From NCBI GenBank assembly GCA_947631315.1, contig CANRLA010000045.1, positions 1 through 10,274 on the forward strand: a stretch of DNA of 10,274 bases, written 5' to 3'. The DNA is from an uncultured Clostridia bacterium (GTDB taxonomy: Bacteria; Bacillota; Clostridia; TANB77; CAG-508). The notes beneath the pieces were generated by a model. That model was given only the letters and a program-made list of their open reading frames with translations. It was not told the origin of the DNA and ran no database searches. A program made the position numbers and the translations under genes. Shown here one piece after another: positions 1 to 7,681 of the stretch (positions are counted from its first letter, which is position 1; every line of letters starts with the position of its first letter).

Positions 1-699
1 ATGCTACCACTTATGGTATGTCAAGATGGATTTATTACATCACATGCAATTGAAAATATCGAACTTTTAGAAGATGAGAAAGTAAAAGAATTCGTTGGAG
101 TATATAAGCCTGAACATTATTTATTAAATAAAAAAGAGCCAATAGCAGTAGGACCAATGGATTTACAACCATATTTAATGGAGCATAAAAAACAACAACA
201 TCAAGCTATGGAAAATGCTAGAAAAGTTATAGCAGATGTAGCCTTAGATTTTGAAAAAATGACTGGAAGAAAATATGATTTCTTTGAAGGTTACAAATTA
301 GAAGATGCTGAATATGTTGCAGTTTGTATGAATTCAACTGCAGGAACAGTAAAAAATGTTGTAGATAATTTAAGAGAAAAAGGAATAAAAGCAGGACTTT
401 TAAAAATTAGAGTATTTAGACCATTCCCAGGAGACTTAATAGCAAAAGCATTAGAAGGAAAAAAAGCAGTTGCAGTGCTAGATAGAGTTCCATTATTAAA
501 TGGAACAGGTGGACCACTTTATGAAGATGTAGTTTCATCAATGTTTACTCAAAATATAGTAGTACCAACAATAAACTATTCTTATGGAATTGGTGGAAGA
601 GATGTTACAGAAGAGCAAATACACAAGGTATATGAAGACTTACAAAACTTAAAAGATATGTCAAATCCATATAGATTTTTAGGATTAAGAGAAGCATAA
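1..699 (+). CDS. porA: Pyruvate:ferredoxin oxidoreductase alpha subunit, C-terminal part (5' end cut by window)
   Basis: Seen: an open frame from the window edge to TAA at 697-699, giving 232 residues. The first ATG is an internal methionine, because the text opens in a conserved segment (VCQDGFITSHA) in the middle of PorA-type subunits. The missing N-terminal part would hold the domain that packs against TPP. What remains covers the linker and the C-terminal transketolase-like domain, including GIKAGLLKIRVFRPFPGD (about residues 128-145) and the glycine-rich NGTGGPLYEDV segment (about 167-177). Known of the family: the multi-subunit enzyme oxidatively decarboxylates pyruvate with CoA to acetyl-CoA, CO2 and reduced ferredoxin in the cytoplasm of anaerobes. 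Context: the beta subunit follows 115 nt downstream, so gamma and delta subunits probably lie upstream, outside the window. A related 2-oxoacid (for example 2-ketoisovalerate) specificity cannot be excluded from this fragment. Confidence 0.9.
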   Translation: MLPLMVCQDGFITSHAIENIELLEDEKVKEFVGVYKPEHYLLNKKEPIAVGPMDLQPYLMEHKKQQHQAMENARKVIADVALDFEKMTGRKYDFFEGYKLEDAEYVAVCMNSTAGTVKNVVDNLREKGIKAGLLKIRVFRPFPGDLIAKALEGKKAVAVLDRVPLLNGTGGPLYEDVVSSMFTQNIVVPTINYSYGIGGRDVTEEQIHKVYEDLQNLKDMSNPYRFLGLREA

Positions 700-729
700 T
701 AAAAAATGAAAAAGAGTTTATAAAAAAAT

Positions 730-751
730 TAAAATTACAAAAGTAATTTTA
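730..751 (+). other. AU-rich hairpin between porA and porB
   Basis: A 9-bp perfect inverted repeat (730-738 with 743-751; core AAAATTAC / GTAATTTT) closes an AAAA loop in the 115-nt spacer between the two por genes. No T-run follows it, and the stem is almost all A-T, so it is unlikely to end transcription fully. It may be an mRNA processing or stability element, or chance in AT-rich DNA. Confidence 0.3.
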
Positions 752-814
752 TGATATTAAAGTATAAAACATTTTGAAAGTATTTATAAAATTATAAAGA
801 AAGGAAAATAAAAA

Positions 815-1774
815 ATGTATAATGTAAAAGAAGTAGTTGCAAATAAGCCATCAAGATTTACATCAGGACATAGAATGTGCGCAGGTTGTGGTGCACCAGC
901 AGTAGCAAGAATGGTTTTGCGTGCAGTTAATGAAAATGACCATGTAGTTGTATCAAACGCAACAGGCTGTATGGAAGTATCAACATGTATTTATCCATAT
1001 ACGGCATGGACAGATTCATATATACATACGGCATTTGAATCAGCATCAGCAGCAGAATCAGGAGTAGAAGCGGCTTATAAATCATTAAAAAAACAAGGAA
1101 AATTACCTGAAGATGAAAATACAAAATTCATAGTATTTGGAGGAGATGGCGGAACTTATGATATAGGAATTCAAAGTCTTTCAGGAGCAATGGAAAGAGG
1201 TCATGATATGACTTATGTATGCTATGATAATGGAGCATATATGAATACAGGAATTCAGCGTTCATCAGCAACACCAAGATTTGCAGACACAACAACATCT
1301 CCAGCAGGAAGTGTAATTCCAGGAAAAATGCAGCCAAGAAAAGATTTAACAGAAATAATGTGTGCACATCATTTACCTTATGTTGCACAAACAGCAGCAG
1401 TTGCAAATTTTAAAGATTTATATGAAAAAGCTGAAAAAGCAATAAATACAAAAGGTGGAAAATTTTTAAATGTACTAGCGCCTTGCCCAAGAGGCTGGGG
1501 ATATGCTACAGAAGATTTAATGTTAATAAATAAACTAGCTGTAGAAACATGTTGGTGGCCTTTATATGAAGTAGAAAATGGGGTATATCACATAACTTAT
1601 AAACCAGCAAACAAACTTCCAGTAGAAGAATTTTTGAAACCACAAAAGCGTTTTAGACATTTGTTTAAACCAGGAAATGAATGGATGATAGAGGAACTTC
1701 AAAAAGAAACAGACCAAAGATGGAATGAACTTTTAGCAAAAGAAGAAATGACAAATAAAAATGTAAATGAATAA
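815..1774 (+). CDS. porB: Pyruvate:ferredoxin oxidoreductase beta subunit (TPP and [4Fe-4S] binding)
   Basis: A complete 319-residue protein, the usual length for PorB. It starts at ATG 815, with AAAGGAA about 8 nt upstream. Seen: the N-terminal CxxC motif C22-A-G-C25, then C51 in ATGCMEV and C224 in APCPRGW, the four cysteines expected to hold one [4Fe-4S] cluster. The TPP/Mg motif begins at GDGG (110-113) and ends at DNGAYMNTG (138-146). Known of the family: this subunit binds thiamine pyrophosphate, forms the hydroxyethyl-TPP intermediate from pyruvate, and passes electrons through its cluster to the ferredoxin-like delta subunit. Context: it is the last gene of the por operon. A strong terminator follows 36 nt after the stop. 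Assignment to the 2-oxoacid:ferredoxin oxidoreductase beta family is firm. Pyruvate as substrate is the likeliest choice, but rests on overall resemblance. Confidence 0.93.
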   Translation: MYNVKEVVANKPSRFTSGHRMCAGCGAPAVARMVLRAVNENDHVVVSNATGCMEVSTCIYPYTAWTDSYIHTAFESASAAESGVEAAYKSLKKQGKLPEDENTKFIVFGGDGGTYDIGIQSLSGAMERGHDMTYVCYDNGAYMNTGIQRSSATPRFADTTTSPAGSVIPGKMQPRKDLTEIMCAHHLPYVAQTAAVANFKDLYEKAEKAINTKGGKFLNVLAPCPRGWGYATEDLMLINKLAVETCWWPLYEVENGVYHITYKPANKLPVEEFLKPQKRFRHLFKPGNEWMIEELQKETDQRWNELLAKEEMTNKNVNE

Positions 1775-1810
1775 AAATAACCATCCACGATTTTACCTCT
1801 GAAGTTAATG

Positions 1811-1844
1811 AAAAGACTAGGAATTGCAGTTCTAGTCTTTTTTT
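1811..1844 (+). terminator. Intrinsic terminator of the por operon
   Basis: A perfect 10-bp stem, AAAAGACTAG (1811-1820) with CTAGTCTTTT (1832-1841), closes an 11-nt loop and runs into an unbroken T tract through 1844. Its position 36 nt after the porB stop fits termination of the por transcript. The A-rich left arm could let it work weakly on the other strand too, but no minus-strand gene is seen. Confidence 0.85.
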
Positions 1845-1864
1845 GCTTATTAAATAAAAACTAC

Positions 1865-1893
1865 TTGTCAAAATTATAAAAATATAATATAAT
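1865..1893 (+). promoter_or_regulatory. Sigma-A type promoter for the SNF2 helicase gene
   Basis: TTGTCA (1865-1870) and TATAAT (1888-1893) are separated by exactly 17 nt, five and six matches to the housekeeping consensus. Transcription would begin near 1900, leaving a leader of about 44 nt before the GTG start. It sits directly after the por terminator, which supports a separate transcription unit. Confidence 0.7.
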
Positions 1894-1928
1894 TTATCAT
1901 TGAATTTTAAAGAAAGTTTTTTGCGTAT

Positions 1929-1934
1929 GGAGGG
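1929..1934 (+). promoter_or_regulatory. Ribosome binding site that fixes the GTG start of the helicase
   Basis: GGAGGG lies 9 nt before GTG at 1944. The ATG overlapping this site (1927) is out of frame, so the GTG is the supported start. Confidence 0.75.
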
Positions 1935-1943
1935 CTAAAAACA

Positions 1944-4900
1944 GTGGTAATAAAATCTAGTATTTTAGAAGAACTAAAAAATTCTACAACTACAGAAGAT
2001 GTAGAAAAAGCAAAAAATTTATTAAATAAACAAAAAATAACTATAACGAAAGTAACGTATATAAACGAAAATAACTTCTCTGTACATAGTGAAATTGAAG
2101 GAAAGCATGGTTCTTATAGTCCATATATTAGCGTAAAAGATGGAGAAATAGAGGATTTAAGATGCACCTGTCCTGAATATGAATCTACTTATGGAACATG
2201 TAGACATATTTTAGCAACTGCACTAGAATTTGACAGTAATAGTGCTTATGCAAGACTTTTTGCAGGAGAAGAAAAAGTTCATCTAAGCAATAAAAATAAA
2301 AAAGAAAATAGTGAAAAGTACAGAATATATAGGCAAATGATAAGTTCTTTTTATGAAGAAGAACAAATAAAAAGTAATACAGAAAATTATTCAGGGGAAA
2401 AAATAAAATTAGAGCCAACAGTTATATATAAGCAAAATTCTAATGAACTTAAATTAGAATTTAAAGTTGGAAATAAGCAAATGTATAAGATAAAAAATCT
2501 TCCTGAATTTTACGATAGAATGCAAGAAAAAGTAAAATACAGATATGGGTTAAAATTAGAATTTATGCATACAAGAGAAGCTTTTAATAAAGAAAGTCTT
2601 CCATTATTAGATTTTCTAATGAAGTATGCAGAAATCTTAAAATATTCAAATGAATCAACTGATAAATTTTTTGTAAACAGTTTAAATCAATCTTATATAA
2701 TCCTATCAAACACAGGAATAGATGAGTTTTTTGAGATAATGAGTGGAAAAGAAGTTGAACTTGAAACAGAATACTCCACAGAAAAAATAAAATTTGTGGA
2801 TAATGAACCGGAAATATTTTTCAAAATTATAAATAAAAGTGAAGAAGATTATGCAATTATAACAACTGAAGATATTTTTTCTTTTTCTAGTTTAAAGGGA
2901 AAAAACTATGTTTATTTTCTAAGAAATAATAAACTTCATAGGTGTTCTTATGATTTTGATAAGACAATCATAAAATTGTTAAATATATTTAGAGTAAATT
3001 TCACAAAAGAAATAGTACTTAGAAAAGAAGAATTTGCAGATTTCTATTCATTAGTTATGCCAAAAATAAAAAACAATATAAACATAGATGACATAGATAA
3101 AATAGAACTTGAAAATTATAAACCAAAAGAACTTAAAGTTAAAGTTTATCTTGACTATCGTGTCACCGGCTATGTTACAGCAGATGTAAAATTTGAATAT
3201 GATGACTATGAATTTAGCCCATTTGAGCAGGCCGATTCAAAAATACCAAGAAATGCGATAGCAGAATCAAGAGCTTTAGATAAATTCAAAAATTCAGGTT
3301 TTATGCTAGATTCCAACAAAATATTAGTATTGGCTAATGACGATTATATATATGATTTTTTAAATGAAGGGATAAAAGAATATATAGCAGAATTTGAAGT
3401 ATTAGCAACAGATGAATTTAGAAAAAGACAAATAATAAGTCCTAAAATAAGTTCAATTGGTGTAAAATTAGAAAACAACTTACTTAGCGTTGATTTGTCA
3501 GGAATAGACCTTACTAGTCAAGAAGTTGAAGAAGTAATGAAAAGATATAAACTAAAAAAGAAATATTATAGGCTTAAAAATGGCAACTTCATTGACTTAT
3601 CTCAAAATGAAACTTTAGAAATGCTTGAAAAACTTGCAGAAGGAACGAACACAAGTTACAAGGAACTAATAAGTGGAGACCTTAAACTTCCAGTATATAG
3701 AGGTTTGTATTTAGATAGTATTCTAAAAAAACATGATTTATTAGTAAAACAAAGTGAAAGCTATAAAGAACTTATAAACAATGTATATAGCAGGCAGATT
3801 TCAGAAGATTTTAAATTGCCTATTAATATAAAAGCAGATTTAAGAGAGTATCAAAAAGTAGGATTCGAATGGCTAAATAACCTAGATGAGTACAATTTAG
3901 GTGGTATATTAGCAGATGATATGGGTCTTGGAAAAACTATACAGGTTTTGGCAATTATTTTAAAATATGTAGAAAGCACTAAAAAACAAGATACCGAAAA
4001 CATTGAATATGATGGACAAATTACAATAGGAGAAACACAAAAAGAAGTAAATTCAGCAAAATCATCATTAATTATACCAAAAATAAAACTAGAAGATGAT
4101 GAAAAAGCTGAAACAAAAGCAGAAAAAAAGCCGATTTTAGTAGTATGTCCAAGTTCATTATGCTTAAACTGGAATGAAGAAGCAAAAAAATTTACTCCAA
4201 CACTGAAAACTAGAGTTATATCAGGTTCGCTAGAAAACAGAACAAAATATATAAAAGAAATAAAAAAATACGATATAGTAATTACTTCCTACGATTTACT
4301 AAAAAGAGATATAGAAATATACAAAGAATGTGATTATACATTTAGATTTATAATAGCAGATGAAGCACAATATATAAAAAATAACAATACAAAAAATGCT
4401 AGAGCAATAAAGGAAATCAAAGCAGATACAAGATTTGCTCTAACTGGTACACCTATTGAAAACTCTTTATCTGAATTGTGGTCAATATTTGACTTTATAA
4501 TGCCAGGATATTTATTTTCATATAATAAATTTAAAGTACTATATGAAACGCCGATAACTAAGGAGCAAGATTTGAGAGCAATGAATAAGCTAAAAGCTAT
4601 GATAGAGCCATTTATTTTAAGAAGAATTAAAGAAAAGGTTCTTACAGAATTACCGGAAAAAACAATTACGGTACTTAATAATGAAATGAATGATGAACAA
4701 AGGGACATATATGTTTCTTATATGAAATCTGCAAGAAAAGAAGTAAAAGAAGAAATAGAAGAAAATGGTTTGCAAAATAGTCAAATTAAGATATTAGCAT
4801 TACTTATGAGATTAAGGCAAATTTGTTGCCACCCAGGTCTTTTCATAGAAAATTATGAAGGAGAAAGTAGTAAATTAAATCAATGTATGGAAATAATAAA

Positions 4901-5378
4901 TGATGCAGTTTTAGCAGGACATAAAATATTATTGTTCTCGGGATATTCATCAATGTTTTGGTATTTAGAAAAAAAATTAAAAGAACAAGGAATTAAATAT
5001 TTAAAACTAACAGGACAAACAAAAGTTGATGAAAGAATGAATTTAGTAAATGAATTTAACAATAATGATGAAGTTAAAGTATTTTTAATATCATTAAAGG
5101 CAGGAGGAACTGGACTAAACTTGATAGGTGCAGATATGGTTATACATTATGATCCATGGTGGAATTTGTCTGCTGAAAATCAAGCAACTGACAGAACCTA
5201 CAGAATTGGCCAAAAGAAAAATGTACAAGTATATAAATTAATAACAAAGAATACCATTGAAGAAAAAATCTACAATATGCAAGAAAGAAAAGCAAAACTT
5301 GCAGATGATATGCTTTCTACAAATGAAACATTTATAAGCAAATTATCAAAAGATGAGATTATGGATTTGTTTGAATAA
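1944..5378 (+). CDS. SWIM zinc finger / SNF2-family ATPase (DEAD/DEAH-like helicase)
   Basis: A 1144-residue protein starting at GTG. Seen, in order: a SWIM zinc-binding motif C74-x-C76-x9-C86-x-H88; a long middle region (about 100-620), weakly conserved by eye; then the two RecA-like lobes of an SNF2 translocase. Motif I is DMGLGKT (659-665), motif II is DEAQ (806-809), and motif III is TGTPIEN (834-840). Motif VI (QATDRTYRIGQ, 1080-1090, with arginines 1084 and 1087) lies near the C-terminus. A charged insert of roughly 55 residues (about 675-730) separates motif I from PILVVCPSSL. Known of the family: these proteins use ATP to track along double-stranded nucleic acid and remodel protein-DNA or RNA-polymerase complexes; bacterial SWIM-SNF2 members are widespread but poorly characterised. 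Context: a single gene with its own promoter and no methyltransferase, nuclease or other defence partner beside it, which favours a housekeeping or stress role. The precise role is unknown. Confidence 0.9.
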   Translation: MVIKSSILEELKNSTTTEDVEKAKNLLNKQKITITKVTYINENNFSVHSEIEGKHGSYSPYISVKDGEIEDLRCTCPEYESTYGTCRHILATALEFDSNSAYARLFAGEEKVHLSNKNKKENSEKYRIYRQMISSFYEEEQIKSNTENYSGEKIKLEPTVIYKQNSNELKLEFKVGNKQMYKIKNLPEFYDRMQEKVKYRYGLKLEFMHTREAFNKESLPLLDFLMKYAEILKYSNESTDKFFVNSLNQSYIILSNTGIDEFFEIMSGKEVELETEYSTEKIKFVDNEPEIFFKIINKSEEDYAIITTEDIFSFSSLKGKNYVYFLRNNKLHRCSYDFDKTIIKLLNIFRVNFTKEIVLRKEEFADFYSLVMPKIKNNINIDDIDKIELENYKPKELKVKVYLDYRVTGYVTADVKFEYDDYEFSPFEQADSKIPRNAIAESRALDKFKNSGFMLDSNKILVLANDDYIYDFLNEGIKEYIAEFEVLATDEFRKRQIISPKISSIGVKLENNLLSVDLSGIDLTSQEVEEVMKRYKLKKKYYRLKNGNFIDLSQNETLEMLEKLAEGTNTSYKELISGDLKLPVYRGLYLDSILKKHDLLVKQSESYKELINNVYSRQISEDFKLPINIKADLREYQKVGFEWLNNLDEYNLGGILADDMGLGKTIQVLAIILKYVESTKKQDTENIEYDGQITIGETQKEVNSAKSSLIIPKIKLEDDEKAETKAEKKPILVVCPSSLCLNWNEEAKKFTPTLKTRVISGSLENRTKYIKEIKKYDIVITSYDLLKRDIEIYKECDYTFRFIIADEAQYIKNNNTKNARAIKEIKADTRFALTGTPIENSLSELWSIFDFIMPGYLFSYNKFKVLYETPITKEQDLRAMNKLKAMIEPFILRRIKEKVLTELPEKTITVLNNEMNDEQRDIYVSYMKSARKEVKEEIEENGLQNSQIKILALLMRLRQICCHPGLFIENYEGESSKLNQCMEIINDAVLAGHKILLFSGYSSMFWYLEKKLKEQGIKYLKLTGQTKVDERMNLVNEFNNNDEVKVFLISLKAGGTGLNLIGADMVIHYDPWWNLSAENQATDRTYRIGQKKNVQVYKLITKNTIEEKIYNMQERKAKLADDMLSTNETFISKLSKDEIMDLFE

Positions 5379-5442
5379 AATTTAAAAGTAAAACCACACA
5401 TAATTTAATTATTTTCTCCAAAAAATTTAAAACTAAAATATA

Positions 5443-5471
5443 TTGCAAAAATTAATAAAAAGTGATAAATT
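5443..5471 (+). promoter_or_regulatory. Possible promoter of the LRV-repeat gene
   Basis: TTGCAA (5443-5448), a 17-nt spacer and TAAATT (5466-5471) preceded by TG one base away (an extended -10 layout). Each hexamer matches the consensus at only four positions. The preceding helicase has no visible terminator, so read-through is an alternative. In DNA this AT-rich, such matches can arise by chance. Confidence 0.35.
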
Positions 5472-5485
5472 AATAAATATTAGCC

Positions 5486-5523
5486 ATTAGGTGAAATATG
5501 TTCGGAAGGTACTTCGCACTAAT
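5486..5523 (+). promoter_or_regulatory. Foldable 5' leader element of the LRV-repeat gene
   Basis: ATTA-G-GTG (5486-5493) can pair with CAC-TAAT (5517-5523), leaving G5490 bulged. Inside it GAAG (5505-5508) pairs with CTTC (5512-5515) around a GTA loop, with C5503-G5516 extending the helix. The fold ends 4 nt before the ribosome binding site TAAGGAGGT (5528-5536). This patch is richer in G+C than the DNA around it. It could be an RNA regulatory element or simply an mRNA hairpin; no known riboswitch class is recognised. Confidence 0.3.
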
Positions 5524-5542
5524 AATTTAAGGAGGTAGAAAA

Positions 5543-6025
5543 ATGAAAATCACATTGGAACTGGAGGAAATGTCAGTTGGGTTGCGGGAGGATATTGCTT
5601 ACGAAACTAAAGATGTAGAGATATTATCGAATCTTGCTAAAGACATAAATGATAATGTCAAGAAAGCAGTTGCATTTAATGTAAACACATCTGCAGAAAC
5701 TTTAGCAAAACTTGCTGAAGATGAAGATTATGAAGTCAAAGAAGAAGTGGCATTCAATACAAATACATCTGTGGAAACATTAGCAAAACTTGCCAAAGAC
5801 AAAAATTATAAAGTCAGAAAAGCAGTTGCAACTAATGAAAAAACATCTGCAGAAACATTAGCAGAGCTTGCAAAAGACACAGACTATGCTGTTAGAAGAG
5901 CTGTGGCAAACAATGCAAACACATCTGTAGAAACATTAACAGAATTTTCTGAAGATACGGATTATCGTGTAACTTTGACTGCAAAAGAAACTTTATTAAA
6001 AAGAAAGAAGTTGAGTAGCAATTAA
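5543..6025 (+). CDS. Leucine-rich repeat variant (LRV)/HEAT-like repeat protein
   Basis: A 160-residue protein with an excellent ribosome binding site (TAAGGAGGT, 6 nt before ATG). Seen: four tandem 26-residue repeats at residues 43-68, 69-94, 95-120 and 121-146, of the form VAxNxNTSxETLAxLAxDxDYxVRxA, plus a degenerate first unit at 18-42 and a basic tail (LLKRKK). No signal peptide or membrane segment is seen, so it should be cytoplasmic. Known of the family: such helical repeats stack into a curved solenoid that usually binds another macromolecule; no catalytic residues are expected. The partner cannot be read from the sequence. Context: it is flanked by a possible own promoter and a strong terminator, so it is probably monocistronic. 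Oddity: the first 30 codons contain CGG, GGG and TTG runs unlike the AGA/TTA-rich neighbours, which hints at a different origin or recent rearrangement. Confidence 0.8.
   Translation: MKITLELEEMSVGLREDIAYETKDVEILSNLAKDINDNVKKAVAFNVNTSAETLAKLAEDEDYEVKEEVAFNTNTSVETLAKLAKDKNYKVRKAVATNEKTSAETLAELAKDTDYAVRRAVANNANTSVETLTEFSEDTDYRVTLTAKETLLKRKKLSSN
5669..5980 (+). repeat. Four 78-bp in-frame tandem repeats within the LRV gene
   Basis: The sequence ACATCTG(C/T)(A/G)GAAAC recurs at 5687, 5765, 5843 and 5921, exactly 78 bp apart, which equals 26 codons. Copies are clearly related at the DNA level yet have diverged at many codons. This suggests growth by unequal recombination followed by drift. It is coding repetition, not a spacer-repeat array. 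Confidence 0.85.
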
Positions 6026-6032
6026 AGTAGCC

Positions 6033-6066
6033 AAAAAAGGAGATGGGTTTTGCATCTCCTTTTTTT
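6033..6066 (+). terminator. Intrinsic terminator after the LRV gene
   Basis: A perfect 13-bp stem (6033-6045 with 6053-6065; core AGGAGATG / CATCTCCT) closes a 7-nt loop, with a T tract on the right and an A tract on the left, 7 nt after the stop codon. The symmetric A and T tracts make it potentially bidirectional. It insulates trmFO from upstream transcription. Confidence 0.9.
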
Positions 6067-6115
6067 AAATAAATATAAAGAGGAAAGGGATTAATTAAAT
6101 AGATTCATATTTCTA

Positions 6116-6121
6116 TATAAT
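6116..6121 (+). promoter_or_regulatory. Possible -10 element for trmFO
   Basis: A perfect TATAAT lies 16 nt before the trmFO ATG. No convincing -35 hexamer is found at 16-18 nt spacing. If used, transcription would start near 6128, leaving a leader of only about 10 nt, in line with the lack of a ribosome binding site there. AT-rich composition makes a chance match likely. Confidence 0.3.
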
Positions 6122-6137
6122 TAATTATACGAAAAAA

Positions 6138-7601
6138 ATGAAAAAAATTTATGAGCCGGAAAAATATGTAAGTGTAATAGGTGGAGGCTTAGCAGGAACA
6201 GAAGCTGCATATCAGCTAGCTAAAAGAGGAGTTCAAGTTAAATTATTTGAAATGAGACCAAACAGGACTACGCCAGCACACGAAACGGGAAATTTGGCAG
6301 AGATAGTATGTAGTAATTCATTTAAATCAAAGTTGCATACTAATGCTTGCGGACTTTTAAAAGAAGAACTAAAATTATTAGATTCCTTATTGATTAGAAT
6401 TGCTGAAGAAACACAAGTTCCAGCAGGACAAGCATTAGCAGTAGATAGAGAAAAGTTTTCAAAAAGAGTAACAGAAGAAATTGAAAATAATCCATTGATA
6501 GAAGTAATAAGAAGCGAAGTTTTATCAAATGCAGATGAATTATATAATTTACCTTATCTTGCAAAATATGGGACTGTAATTATTGCATCAGGTCCTCTAA
6601 CTTCAAGTTTTTTAGCAGAAGGAATAGAAAATATGCTTGGAAAACAGTCACTGCATTTTTATGATGCATCAGCACCAATAATCGAAAAAGATTCAATAAA
6701 TTTTGGCGTAGCATTTTATGGAGATAGATACGAGCAAGAAAGAAAAAAAGATGAAACAGTAGAAAACTGGAAAGAGAGGATAAAAAATATATCAAGTGGA
6801 AGCTATATAAATCTACCTATGAACAAAGAAGAGTATGAATTATTTTATAATGAACTTATAAATGCAGAATTAGCAGATTTACATGAATTTGATAAAAAAG
6901 AAATATTCGAAGGATGTATGCCAATAGAAGTTATGGCAAAAAGAGGAATAGATACATTAAGATTTGGAATGCTTAAGCCAGTTGGATTTACAGATCCAAG
7001 AACCGGAAAAAGACCTTATGCAGTAGCACAATTAAGACAAGATGATAGTAAAGAAAAGCTTTATAATATAGTAGGATTCCAAACAAACTTAAAATTCAGA
7101 GAACAGAAAAGAATATTTAGTATGATACCGGGGCTAGAAAAAGCCGAATTTGCAAGATATGGGGTAATGCACAGAAATACGTTTATAAATTCAAGTGAAC
7201 TCTTAGACGAAACATATTGTTTAAAATCTAAAAACAATGTCTTTTTTGCAGGACAAATAACAGGAGTAGAGGGATATGTTGAATCTATATCTTCAGGATT
7301 AGTTGCTGGAATAAATGCAGCTAATAGATTTAAGCAACTTCAAACATACTTAAAAAACATTAAAAATTATACTGTTGTAGATTTAAAAAATTTTAATGAT
7401 ATTACAACAGAAAGCAAGACAGTGTTTAGTGAAAAAACAATGATAGGAGCTTTAGCAAAATACATATCAACACCAAATACAGATTTTCAGCCAATGAATG
7501 CCAATTACGGGATTTTACCAGAACTTGATGAGGTTATAAAAGATAAAAAAATGCGATATACCAAATTATCTGATAGAGCAATAAGTAATATAAAAAAATA
7601 A
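6138..7601 (+). CDS. trmFO: Methylenetetrahydrofolate-tRNA-(uracil-5-)-methyltransferase TrmFO
   Basis: A 487-residue cytoplasmic flavoenzyme. Seen: an N-terminal FAD-binding Rossmann motif GGGLAG (15-20); the family signature around C58 (EIVCSNSFKS); C260 in FEGCMPIEVMAKRG; then GKRPYAVAQLRQDD, RYGVMHRNTFINS and GVEGYVESISSGLVAG, and a C-terminal FQPMNANYG block. Known of the family: it makes 5-methyluridine at position 54 of the tRNA T-loop using methylenetetrahydrofolate as carbon donor and FADH2 as reductant. Two conserved cysteines, probably C58 and C260 here, are important for activity in the Bacillus enzyme. Oddities: it is longer than the roughly 435-residue Bacillus protein, in part through a charged insert of about 20 residues (around 199-218, rich in K/E/R). 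No purine-rich ribosome binding site precedes ATG 6138, and no other ATG, GTG or TTG in frame exists back to the stop at 6096. The usual topA/codV neighbours are absent. Confidence 0.95.
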   Translation: MKKIYEPEKYVSVIGGGLAGTEAAYQLAKRGVQVKLFEMRPNRTTPAHETGNLAEIVCSNSFKSKLHTNACGLLKEELKLLDSLLIRIAEETQVPAGQALAVDREKFSKRVTEEIENNPLIEVIRSEVLSNADELYNLPYLAKYGTVIIASGPLTSSFLAEGIENMLGKQSLHFYDASAPIIEKDSINFGVAFYGDRYEQERKKDETVENWKERIKNISSGSYINLPMNKEEYELFYNELINAELADLHEFDKKEIFEGCMPIEVMAKRGIDTLRFGMLKPVGFTDPRTGKRPYAVAQLRQDDSKEKLYNIVGFQTNLKFREQKRIFSMIPGLEKAEFARYGVMHRNTFINSSELLDETYCLKSKNNVFFAGQITGVEGYVESISSGLVAGINAANRFKQLQTYLKNIKNYTVVDLKNFNDITTESKTVFSEKTMIGALAKYISTPNTDFQPMNANYGILPELDEVIKDKKMRYTKLSDRAISNIKK

Positions 7602-7675
7602 AAAATATTACAGAATTATCAAATAATTATTACATTATTAAGAAAATACTTGATTTTTTTATGATTTTATGTTAA

Positions 7676-7681
7676 TATAAT
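7676..7681 (+). promoter_or_regulatory. Probable -10 element of the acidic/coiled-coil operon
   Basis: TATAAT (7676-7681) lies 50 nt before the ATG of the small acidic gene. The nearest -35-like hexamer, TTGATT (7650-7655), is 20 nt away, longer than usual, so the promoter may be weak or need an activator. The start point would be near 7688, next to two inverted repeats. Confidence 0.45.

Noticed and set aside
927..1871. Minus-strand open frames opposite porB and its 3' end
   Set aside because: They translate to low-complexity Leu/Phe/His-rich text typical of the reverse complement of AT-rich genes and have no ribosome binding sites; porB is unmistakable on the + strand.
4334..4708. 124-codon minus-strand frame inside the SNF2 gene
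   Set aside because: It lies antisense to conserved motifs II and III of the helicase, so the open frame is a by-product of that coding sequence.
5669..5980. Evenly spaced repeats considered as a CRISPR or minisatellite array
   Set aside because: The 78-bp period equals 26 codons, the copies are in frame, and the translation is a continuous helical repeat protein.
6079..6137. Short leader peptide after the purine-rich patch before trmFO
   Set aside because: No ATG, GTG or TTG follows at suitable distance before the trmFO start.
7602..7649. Terminator after trmFO
   Set aside because: Only a short self-complementary AATAATTATT-type sequence is present, without a G-C containing stem or T tract.
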